Shown in pieces: positions 1 through 8,000 of a DNA stretch of 22,802 nt. How positions within the stretch are numbered: the stretch's first letter is position 1; each line of letters starts with the position of its first letter. Origin of the DNA: a virus. The stretch lies in IMG/VR virus record IMGVR_UViG_3300010885_006450, positions 1 through 22,802 of that record; one strand, given 5' to 3'. The notes under the pieces were generated by a model. That model did not search any database and was not told the DNA's origin. It saw only the letters and a program-made list of their open reading frames with translations. The translations under genes and the position numbers were made by a program.

Positions 1-81
1 ATTTACAATAGAACAAAACTAAGACAATTTAGTCTTCAACAGTATGTTGCTGGAGATATGAGCATGAAGGGTTATATCTAA
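1..81 (+). CDS. C-terminus of upstream gene, probably gp4-like head completion protein (partial)
   Basis: Frame 1 is open from the first base to a TAA at 79-81 and encodes 26 residues ending QYVAGDMSMKGYI. The gene begins outside the window. In T4 and T4-like cyanophages, gene 4 (also called 50), a head completion protein, lies directly upstream of gene 53. The short tail with its basic YNRTKLR and QYVAGDM segments is compatible with gp4, but too little is visible to prove it. The next gene starts one base after this stop, which suggests co-transcription and translational coupling. The gp4 assignment rests mainly on gene order. That this is the real end of a coding region is likelier than its identity. 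Confidence 0.5.
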   Translation: MYNRTKLRQFSLQQYVAGDMSMKGYI

Positions 82-82
82 A

Positions 83-400
83 ATGGCAAACGTTGAAAAG
101 AAAGTCAAGTACAGAAAAACCAGTCCCTGGGCTACAACAAAACAAAACAAATTGTACTTAGAATTAATGTCAGTTAGATCAGTGCCAGCAGAAAAAACTG
201 ATTTTAAATATGTCCTAGAAAATCAATATCGTCATCGCCCAGATCTATTGGCCTATGATCTTTACGGAGATCCTAAATTGTGGTGGGTTTTTGTACAACG
301 AAACATGGATATAATTAAAGATCCAATATACGATTTTGAACCCGGTATTGAAATTTATATTCCTAAGAAATCAAATTTACAAAATTACCTAGGAATATAA
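83..400 (+). CDS. 53: gp53-like baseplate wedge protein
   Basis: This 105-residue protein resembles the T4 gp53 family of wedge subunits, which have a LysM-like fold and help join wedges around the hub. The diagnostic part is about residues 40-97: YVLENQYRHRPDLLAYDLYG, then DPKLWWVFVQRN, a DPIYDFEPG turn and the final IYIP strand. This is the LysM-like pattern of a tyrosine/aspartate-rich helix, a tryptophan pair, and 'G..I.IP'. T4 gp53 is 196 residues, so this version keeps little beyond the core domain. No signal peptide or membrane segment is seen. ATG 83 follows the upstream stop by one base, with an AAGG at 67-70 as a rather distant ribosome site. The next gene begins one base after its stop. 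The family call is confident; the exact wedge contacts are inferred from T4. Confidence 0.85.
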   Translation: MANVEKKVKYRKTSPWATTKQNKLYLELMSVRSVPAEKTDFKYVLENQYRHRPDLLAYDLYGDPKLWWVFVQRNMDIIKDPIYDFEPGIEIYIPKKSNLQNYLGI

Positions 401-404
401 TATG
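391..404 (+). promoter_or_regulatory. Ribosome binding site and near-overlapping start of the hub gene
   Basis: AGGA at 391-394 lies inside the last codons of gp53, seven bases before ATG 402. The gp53 stop TAA (398-400) sits between them. This fixes the hub start at 402 and suggests that ribosomes finishing gp53 can reinitiate. Confidence 0.6.
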
Positions 405-2819
405 TGGGATGATTTTGAATTCAGCGGAGATGTTAACGACGACGATCCTGGAATATTAAATTTACGCAGGGGAGTGGCAGCAATATCGACCAATGTATCA
501 GATTCTGCATTAGCAAGTATCCAGGTTGATACTGAGTTTGGCGATCTTGATGGAGCAATAGCAAGAAACAACTATTGGAACCTTACAGGACTTACAACAC
601 CGTCTACTATAGATGGACCACCGTTTGAAAATATTTTAGAACAATTTGCATCATATGCTCCGTTGTGGACACTATGTTGCCTAACTCCAGACCAATTTAA
701 CAATCCTAGCTCATATAGAGGAATACCCAGCGCATTGGAGAATGTTGTATTTTCCAGTGCAGGTCGCTATGACGATAAACGTGCTACTACCATTGTAGGC
801 GAACCAGAGTATTATGTTAACAATTTTTCAATGGATGCAACACTAGCTGCTACCCAAAAAACAGGTAATACCAACCAGATTAAAATGACCTGGGATGTCT
901 ATGAACCTTATTCAATGGGTTATTTTATTCACAGTCTTCAAGCAGCGGCAATTAATGCAGGCTATCCTAATTATAACGGAACTCCTTATCTATTAAAATT
1001 AGAATTTGCAGGACATAAAGATAACGGCCAAATGTTTGGCAGTACAGCTGAATTAGAAAAGTACTTTGTAATTCAAATTACCAAAGTTACATTTTCTACA
1101 AATGAAGGTGGCTCAACATACAAGTGTGAAGCAGTACCGTGCAATCATACTGGTTTTACTAATATTGCTCAACAGGTTAAAACTGATCTTAAGTTGCGTG
1201 GAGAAGATATTAAAGAAATGCTAGTAGCCGGTGATGCTAGTTTATGTGTGACTTTAAATAGAGCCCAGGAAAAATTAAGAAAAGAAGGCAAGCAAGATGT
1301 TGCTGACAAGTACATTGTTGTATTTCCTGAAGATTGGGCAGATCGTGTTGGCCTACCAGGCGAAGATGCAGGAGGGAGTTGGACTGAAGACGAAGGCGGC
1401 CTCATGATTTTTGACCCAACGTTACCGATCTCTGCACCCTTAGTAGGACGTACAGGGCAGGATAGTTTAGATTTTGGATCAGGTCCCATAGGAACCAGTA
1501 GTCTAGGATTTGGTCCTAGCAGTGGCGGTAACTTTAATTTTGGCTTTGAAGGTGATGTTACTGATGAAGAAACAGGATTGATAAAAAGAGGCGAGCTACG
1601 TATTGATCCTAAACAACGAGAATTTCAATTTAAAGCCGGCGCTACAATACAAAATATTATACAAGAAATAGTATTAAGCAGTGAATATGCCAAAGACGCA
1701 ATTGATCCTAGCAAAGGAATAGATTCCAGCGGACGAATTTCTTGGTTTAGGGTAGACGTTCAAATAGTCATAGGTGACTTTGATCTAAAAAGAAATTGTA
1801 GACAAAGAACTTACATTTTTAGAGTATTGCCTTTTAAAGTACATGCCAGCGTATTTAGAAACCCTAGCGCCAACCCGCCAGGTTACGAAAAACTAAACAA
1901 AATTATTGGTAAAGAATACAAGTACATTTACACTGGTCAAAACAACGACATTATAAAATTTGACATACAAATTAATCAGCTGTTCCATCAAGGACAGATG
2001 CCAACTAGTGCAGAAGACAGTGAAAGTGTAGCCAATCCTGCAATTAATCAATCAGACGAAGATCCAGATCAACGACTAAAGAACGTTGACACAGACGATG
2101 CGGAAACAACAGCTACCCCAGATGCCAGCCCATCCTACGGCGATTTTGAAGTTACAAAAATTACTACCAAAGGTGGACCTGGTGCGCAAACAGTGGCAAG
2201 ACGTGTTGCAGAAGTGCTTAAAAATAAAATCTTAAATCAAGGCACTGGAGATATGACAAAAATATCTTTAGAAATTATTGGAGATCCTTATTGGATCAGC
2301 GACAGCGGTATGGGCAATTATCTTGGAGATGTTTATGATGGTCCAAATGCCGGCGGAGTCGATGCTATGAGAGATGCGGCCGGCAGTCTAAATTATCAAG
2401 GTACAGATACTTTTATTAGATTAATTTTTAGAACTCCAGTCGAACCTAACCTAGGAACTAGCGGCCAAGGTGGTCTTTATAATTTTCCTCCAGGCGAAAA
2501 AATTAATCCTTACAGCGGAATCTACAAAGTTATTAAATGTAATAATAAATTTAGTGACGGCAAATTTACACAAACCTTAGAAGCTACTCGTATGCCTAAT
2601 CAACCATGGGATTACGATCCTTACAAAGGTGCTAGTAAAAATTGGTCATCGGTTGATATTTCAGAACAAGACGTTATTGACCTTTCACCTAATAGTGATT
2701 ATTCTAATGATGTTGACTACAGTGATTTATTTGGGGTAGATGCTGGCGGCCTAGGCCCTGGATACTCTGATGAAGAAATAGCACAAAACAATGCCGATCT
2801 TGGCGATTGGAACGGATAA
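402..2819 (+). CDS. Baseplate hub protein, gp27/gpD-like (T4-like marine phage type)
   Basis: This 805-residue soluble protein lies immediately upstream of the gp5 spike and probably forms the torus that anchors it. The N-terminal part (about 70-260) has a hub-like beta-barrel character, with NILEQFASYAPLWTLCCLTP, RYDDKRATT and YFVIQITKVTF. A low-complexity linker rich in Gly, Ser, Asp and Phe follows (about 320-395). A second barrel spans about 400-530 (RTYIFRVLPFKVHASVFRNP, then YIYTGQNNDIIKFDIQIN). An acidic Asp/Glu-rich linker follows (about 535-585). The C-terminal domain (about 600-735) contains LEIIGDPYWI and YKVIKCNNKFSDGKFTQTLE, patterns common at the end of phage hub proteins. T4 gp27 is 391 residues, so this protein is about twice as long. 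I recognise it as the structural protein that sits next to gp5 in marine T4-like phages; direct homology to T4 gp27 is inferred from context and the C-terminal pattern. Confidence 0.7.
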   Translation: MWDDFEFSGDVNDDDPGILNLRRGVAAISTNVSDSALASIQVDTEFGDLDGAIARNNYWNLTGLTTPSTIDGPPFENILEQFASYAPLWTLCCLTPDQFNNPSSYRGIPSALENVVFSSAGRYDDKRATTIVGEPEYYVNNFSMDATLAATQKTGNTNQIKMTWDVYEPYSMGYFIHSLQAAAINAGYPNYNGTPYLLKLEFAGHKDNGQMFGSTAELEKYFVIQITKVTFSTNEGGSTYKCEAVPCNHTGFTNIAQQVKTDLKLRGEDIKEMLVAGDASLCVTLNRAQEKLRKEGKQDVADKYIVVFPEDWADRVGLPGEDAGGSWTEDEGGLMIFDPTLPISAPLVGRTGQDSLDFGSGPIGTSSLGFGPSSGGNFNFGFEGDVTDEETGLIKRGELRIDPKQREFQFKAGATIQNIIQEIVLSSEYAKDAIDPSKGIDSSGRISWFRVDVQIVIGDFDLKRNCRQRTYIFRVLPFKVHASVFRNPSANPPGYEKLNKIIGKEYKYIYTGQNNDIIKFDIQINQLFHQGQMPTSAEDSESVANPAINQSDEDPDQRLKNVDTDDAETTATPDASPSYGDFEVTKITTKGGPGAQTVARRVAEVLKNKILNQGTGDMTKISLEIIGDPYWISDSGMGNYLGDVYDGPNAGGVDAMRDAAGSLNYQGTDTFIRLIFRTPVEPNLGTSGQGGLYNFPPGEKINPYSGIYKVIKCNNKFSDGKFTQTLEATRMPNQPWDYDPYKGASKNWSSVDISEQDVIDLSPNSDYSNDVDYSDLFGVDAGGLGPGYSDEEIAQNNADLGDWNG

Positions 2820-2822
2820 CAA

Positions 2823-4583
2823 ATGGCACAAGTAAAAAGAGAATCAGCAAATAAAGAAGCAGACATATCTGGAGGTCCATTCCTAGCTAAAGTCATTGGG
2901 CATTTAGATCCTAGTTTCATGGGAGGACTCGAAGTCACACTATTAAAGAAAGACGGTAACAGTTTAGGAGATGCCGGACAAACTTACGGGGTTCGTTACG
3001 CTAGTCCATTTTTTGGATCAACTGCTTTTGAATTTCAAGGATCCAACAAAGACGATTTTAATGACAGCCAGAAAAGTTATGGTATGTGGTTTGTGCCTCC
3101 AGATGTTGGTGTAACAGTTATTATATTTTTTATAGATGGAGATCCTAGTCAAGGATACTGGATGGGTTGTGTTCCTGATAGATTTACCAATCACATGGTA
3201 CCTGCTATTGCAGGATCAGATGCTGTAGAATTTGCTGAAGGTGATGCTGAGTATTACGATGTTGGTACAGTTCCTGTAGCAGAAGTAAATCGTAGAGCTA
3301 ATGACCTTGAAGAAGGTATGGAAATAGACAAAATTCCTAAAGCAGTACATCCCTTCACAGATCATTTAAGAGAAGAAGGACTTCTTGCAGATGATGTTAG
3401 AGGAGTTTCAAAGAGTACCGCTCGTAGAAATGTACCTAGTAGTGTTTACGGAATTTCAACGCCCGGCCCGCTTGATCGTAGAGGCGGCGCCAAAAAATCT
3501 TTTATTGGCAAAGTACAAAGTCAAAGCCCAACACCTGTTCCTGTAAGTCGTCTAGGCGGCAGTCAATTTGTCATGGACGACGGCGACGACCGTTACCAAC
3601 GAAGAACTACAGCCAGTGAAGGTGGATACGATTATGCAGACACACTAGGAGGCGATAGTGGTGAACCTGCTATTCCTAAAGATGAATATGTAAGACTGCG
3701 TACACGAACAGGCCATCAAATTTTAATGCATTCTAGTGAAGATTTAATTTACATAGGTAACAGTAGAGGAACTAGCTGGATTGAAATGTCCAGCGATGGT
3801 AAAATTGATATTTTTGCCGAAGACAGTATCAGTATTCACACCAAGCAAGATTTTAATTTTTATGCTGATCGTGATTTTAATTTTGAAGCAGGAAGAAATA
3901 TCAATATGAAAGCTTCTGCTGTACACGAAACTGGTGGCGGAAACTTCCGTGTAGATACAGAAGCCAACACTAGATTTTTTGTCAAAGGTGATACAAAAAT
4001 TACCACAGAAGGTGAAGTACACATTGCTACATTAAAAGATAATCATATAACTTCTGTAATGAATAATAATTTTAAAAGCATTCTAAGCACCTATATTCAG
4101 TCAAGTTTAGACACTCATATGAAAGCAGGAACCAGCATTAATATTCAATCTGGTACAAGTATGGATATTAAATCCGGAGATGCTATGCAGGTAACTGCCG
4201 GAGGCGACGGTAGTTGGGGAGCTGCTAACTTGACATTCACGGGCGGAGCAATTAATCTTAATGGACCTGCTGCCCCTGATGCAGCAGATGCTACTAAATC
4301 GACAGCAGCAACACCTACACTGGCATTAGGTATCAATGGAAACATCGTAATCAATCCAGCAGCAGCTGAATGGGTCGGTGCAAGATACAACACAGAAACC
4401 CCGTTAGAAAGTATTATGTTTAGAATACCTATGCACGAACCTTGGCCTAATCATGAGAATTTAGATCCTCTATTAGTCAAACCTGATCTAACTGACAGAG
4501 AACAAGCAGGTGGTGGAGAAGACGGATTAGCAGCAGGCGGGGATGAAGGTGGTGGAGAAGACCCACCACCAGAGGAAGCATAA
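2823..4583 (+). CDS. 5: gp5-like baseplate spike (OB-fold plus beta-helix, no lysozyme domain)
   Basis: This 586-residue protein matches the VgrG/gp5 class that forms the trimeric membrane-piercing needle. Residues about 18-125 read as the OB-fold (FMGGLEVTLLKKDG, YGVRYASPFFG, YGMWFVPPDVGVTVIIFFID, YWMGCVPD). Residues 126-285 are a charged linker with short motifs such as VYGISTPGPLDRRGG. From about 289 (VRLRTRTGHQILMHSSEDL) the chain enters a beta-helix running to about 480. It has short repeating strands (KIDIFAEDSISIHT, DFNFYADRDFNFEAGRNI, SINIQSGTSMDIKSGD), as in the gp5 C-terminal prism. The glycoside hydrolase domain that T4 gp5 has between OB-fold and helix is absent. The end carries RIPMHEPWPNHENLDP and a Gly/Glu/Pro-rich acidic tail. 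ATG 2823 has a weak GGA six bases upstream and follows the hub stop by three bases. Confidence 0.88.
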   Translation: MAQVKRESANKEADISGGPFLAKVIGHLDPSFMGGLEVTLLKKDGNSLGDAGQTYGVRYASPFFGSTAFEFQGSNKDDFNDSQKSYGMWFVPPDVGVTVIIFFIDGDPSQGYWMGCVPDRFTNHMVPAIAGSDAVEFAEGDAEYYDVGTVPVAEVNRRANDLEEGMEIDKIPKAVHPFTDHLREEGLLADDVRGVSKSTARRNVPSSVYGISTPGPLDRRGGAKKSFIGKVQSQSPTPVPVSRLGGSQFVMDDGDDRYQRRTTASEGGYDYADTLGGDSGEPAIPKDEYVRLRTRTGHQILMHSSEDLIYIGNSRGTSWIEMSSDGKIDIFAEDSISIHTKQDFNFYADRDFNFEAGRNINMKASAVHETGGGNFRVDTEANTRFFVKGDTKITTEGEVHIATLKDNHITSVMNNNFKSILSTYIQSSLDTHMKAGTSINIQSGTSMDIKSGDAMQVTAGGDGSWGAANLTFTGGAINLNGPAAPDAADATKSTAATPTLALGINGNIVINPAAAEWVGARYNTETPLESIMFRIPMHEPWPNHENLDPLLVKPDLTDREQAGGGEDGLAAGGDEGGGEDPPPEEA

Positions 4584-4589
4584 AATATG
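4571..4589 (+). promoter_or_regulatory. Ribosome binding site for gp25
   Basis: AGAGGAAG (4571-4578) overlaps the last codons of the spike gene and lies about eight bases before ATG 4587. It is among the strongest Shine-Dalgarno matches in the window and supports this start. Confidence 0.6.
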
Positions 4590-5021
4590 GCCAAACTATA
4601 CAACCAACAATCAGTGGCAACTAACAAAGCCACTACAGCACAGACTAGTTCTAGTTTTACCTACAAAGGATTTAGCTCTAACGAAATTAAAAATAATTTT
4701 AAACTCTACGACATTAATCTAGTCAAAAGAGATTTAATGAATCATTTTTATATTCGTAAAGGCGAGAAATTAGAAAATCCTAATTTTGGAACTATTATTT
4801 GGGATATGCTATTTGAAAATTTTACACCCGAAATTAAAAAAATGATCACAGATGATGTACAGCAAATTATTAATTACGATCCAAGAGTTAGGGTTAACGC
4901 ATTAACCATTGATACTACAGATATGGGCATCCGCATACAAGCAGATGTAGTTTATTTGCCCTTTAATATCAATGAGCGTATGACTTTTGACTTTGATAAA
5001 AAGAATAATATTGTTAACTGA
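4587..5021 (+). CDS. 25: gp25-like baseplate wedge protein (GPW/gp25 family)
   Basis: This 144-residue protein is a clear member of the GPW/gp25 family, the wedge subunit from which the tail sheath starts to polymerise and which also occurs as TssE in type VI secretion. Residues about 38-110 hold the family core: LYDINLVKRDLMNHFYIRKG, RKGEKLENPNFGTIIWDMLF, PEIKKMITDDVQQIINYDPR and VRVNALTID. The first 35 residues are Ser/Thr/Gln-rich and look unstructured. T4 gp25 is 132 residues, so the length is normal. It lies between the spike and gp6, whereas in T4 gene 25 is in another cluster. The final strand (VVYLPFNINERMTFDF) completes the domain. Function in the baseplate core bundle with gp6 and gp53 is inferred from T4. 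Confidence 0.93.
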   Translation: MAKLYNQQSVATNKATTAQTSSSFTYKGFSSNEIKNNFKLYDINLVKRDLMNHFYIRKGEKLENPNFGTIIWDMLFENFTPEIKKMITDDVQQIINYDPRVRVNALTIDTTDMGIRIQADVVYLPFNINERMTFDFDKKNNIVN

Positions 5022-5063
5022 CCACTTTATTTTTTAGGGTAAATATGATATCAGGGCGTTAAA
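5022..5063 (+). promoter_or_regulatory. Largest intergenic gap: gp6 ribosome site, five-codon minicistron, weak late-promoter-like TAAATA
   Basis: At 42 bases this is the longest untranslated gap in the window. AGGG at 5053-5056 lies seven bases before the gp6 ATG at 5064. A five-codon frame (ATG 5045 to TAA 5060-5062, M-I-S-G-R) has its own AGGGT at 5036-5040 and ends one base before gp6. GGTAAATA (5038-5045) matches the T4 late promoter TATAAATA at six of eight bases, which in such AT-rich DNA is weak evidence. No hairpin plus T-run terminator is seen. Confidence 0.35.
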
Positions 5064-8000
5064 ATGACAACTACTACAAGACAAACAAATTTAATTATTA
5101 ACCAGGATTGGACAAGGATTTATCAGACCTTTAAAAATGCTGACTTTAAAAGCTACGACTTTGAGAATCTACGTCGTGTTATTATCACATATCTTCGTGA
5201 AAATTATCCAGAAGACTTTAACGATTACATTGAAAGCAGTGAATATCTTGCCCTGATTGATGCTGTTGCTTTCCTTGGTCAAAGTCTGGCTTTCCGTATT
5301 GACCTTGCTAGCCGCGAAAACTTTATTGAATTAGCTTCTCGTAGAGAAAGCGTCCTTCGTATAGCCCGTATGTTGAGCTATAATGCTAAGAGAAATATCG
5401 CCAGCAAAGGTCTGTTGAAGTTTGATACAGTGAGTACAACAGAAGCACTTCTAGATGCTAACGGAAAAAATCTAGCACGTCAAACAATTATCTGGAATGA
5501 TCCCACAAATGCTAATTGGAAAGAACAATTTGTTGCTGTGCTAAATGCCGCTATGGCAGATAATACAGAATTTGGTCGTAGTCAAGGTAATGCCACAATA
5601 CAAGGAATTCCTACAGAACAATATCGTTTCCGTACAGCCAATAGAGATATTCCTATATTTTCCTATGAGAAAAATGTTGCCGGACGTAGTATGCCTTTTG
5701 AGCTAGTAAGTACAGCATTTAAAGGCAGCGAAGAAATTTATGAAGAACCACCAGTTCCTGGAAACCAGGTAGGATTTATCTATAGAAATGACGGTAAAGG
5801 AACATCAAGTTCTAACACTGGGTTTTATTTTATGTTCAAACAAGGTAGTTTAGAACTTGCTGACTTCTCAGTAGCAGTTCCGACCACCAATGAGAAAGTT
5901 TCAGTAGATGCTAATAACATCAATAACGATGACGTTTGGTTGTTTTCTTTGGCATCTAACGGAGCCCAACAAGATTCTTGGACTAAAGTTTCAGCTCTCA
6001 CAGGAAACAATATTGCTTACAATTCTATAGAAAAAAATATTAGAAACATCTATGCAATATCTACAAAAAACAATGACAGGATAGATTTAGTTTTTGCCGA
6101 CGGCGTCTACGGAAATCTACCTCAAGGTCCGTTCCGTGTATATTATCGTACAAGTAATGGTTTGTCTTATAGCATCCTGCCTAATGAAATGAGAGGAATT
6201 AATATCAATATTCCTTATGTAAGCAAATCAGGCACCAAGCAAACACTCAGTATTAGCATGAGCTTAAAGTATACAGTTAGCAACAGTGTTCCTGCTGAGA
6301 CGGTTGAAAGTATTAGAACAAAAGCTCCTGCGCAATACTATACACAAAATAGAATGATCACAGCGGAAGATTATAATCTTGCGCCGTTGACCAGTAGCCA
6401 AGACATTTTAAAAGTTAAAGCAGTTAATAGAACTAGCAGTGGTGTATCACGAAATTTTGACATCATTGATGCCAGCGGAAAATATTCCAGCGTAAATGTT
6501 TTTGCCGATGATGGATTGATCTACAAACAAGAAAGCGAAACAAGTCTAGCATTTAAACCAATTAATAGAATTGATTCGGTTAATTTTATTAGAAAGAACA
6601 TAGAACCTTTGTTTACTAGCACAGGTGTTTATAATTACTATTTTACAAAATATGATAAAATTTTGTTTACTGATAATAACACTACCTGGACACAAATTAC
6701 CAGCGATATAAATGAAAGTACAGGATATTTTTTAAATGCTATCGATTTAACATTACAAAAAGTAAGTGGCTACACAACTAATACATTAAAATATGTAACC
6801 GTAGGTGCATTGATAAAATTTGTTCCGCCAGCAGGAAAAAGTTTTAAACGCGGTGAGTTAGTAACAACTAATGCGCTAGATCCCGATCAAACTGATCGTA
6901 TGTGGACAAAGATTATTAGAGTAGTAGGAGATGGTACTAATGCCAATAGAGGAGTATTAAGTACTGGTAAAGGGCCAATAGTTTTTAACGATATTATCCC
7001 AACAGGCGCGATTGCAGCAAGAATTGTTCCTAAGTTTGTTAATAATTTACCTGATGCATTAGAAACACAAATTGTTAATCTTTGTGCAGAAAACAAAAAC
7101 TTTGGTCTACGATTCGACTTGGCTACGTCTACATGGAAAATTATCACAGCCCCTAACATTGATTTGATCAATGCATTTGCATTAGGTAAAGCAGGTGACA
7201 CAACTAATAACAACGTTGACACTAGTTGGTTACTGTCATTTACAAAAGAAGCTGACGAATACAAAATTCGTGTACGAGTTTTAAATTATATTTTTGGTAG
7301 CCTAGAACAAAATAGATTTTATTATGATTCTGGGTCAAAAATTTATGATAGCAAAACAGGCAAGGTAATTAAAGATCAAATTAGAATTTTAGGAATAAAT
7401 CCTAAACCCACAGATACTGCTCCTATTAAAGAATCTTTAATATTTGAAGTAGACGATTCAATTAAATTCGAAGACGGTTTTCAAAGTGCAGAAGAAGTAC
7501 AGATTGCTTTTGCCGATAGAGACGACGACGGAGTAATTGATAATCCTGATGCGTTTGAACAAATTGTAGGACGTGATCAAGATTTAAAATATTTGTTTTT
7601 TGTTGAAAGCAAGGATACATTTGGTAACATTGTCTACAATTATTTTGATAACAGTCAAGAAGTTATTAAAATACGACAACAAGAAAATTCAGTTAGTGTT
7701 ACAGATTTCAATGACGGAGACCTAGTATATTTTTACGACAGCGCAGAAGATCGAGTTAAACGTGTAGATTACACATCAAACTCATTTATATTAGAACCTA
7801 CATATAATGCTAATATCGGCCGCTCAAGATTAAATTTTCAATATATTCATAATGCTGATGTGGATCGTAGAATTGATCCTAGTGTAAGCAATATTATTGA
7901 TGTTTATCTATTAACAAAATCCTATGATACTAGTTTTAGAAAATATCTGTCAGGCGGAGTAAAGACTAAACCAGAAGCGCCGAATAGTGATAGTTTAAGA

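Noticed and set aside
3198-3680. A degenerate lysozyme domain in the spike linker
   Set aside because: I see no glycoside hydrolase pattern in residues 126-285, only charged and Gly/Ser-rich sequence.
389-4633. Several minus-strand frames of 60-106 codons opposite the hub, spike and gp25 genes
   Set aside because: They lie fully opposite strongly recognisable genes, carry no family motif and have low-complexity translations. They are by-products of the codon bias of the real genes.
5022-5063. Transcription terminator between gp25 and gp6
   Set aside because: The TTATTTTTTA run has no GC-rich hairpin in front of it, and the genes around it are functionally linked.
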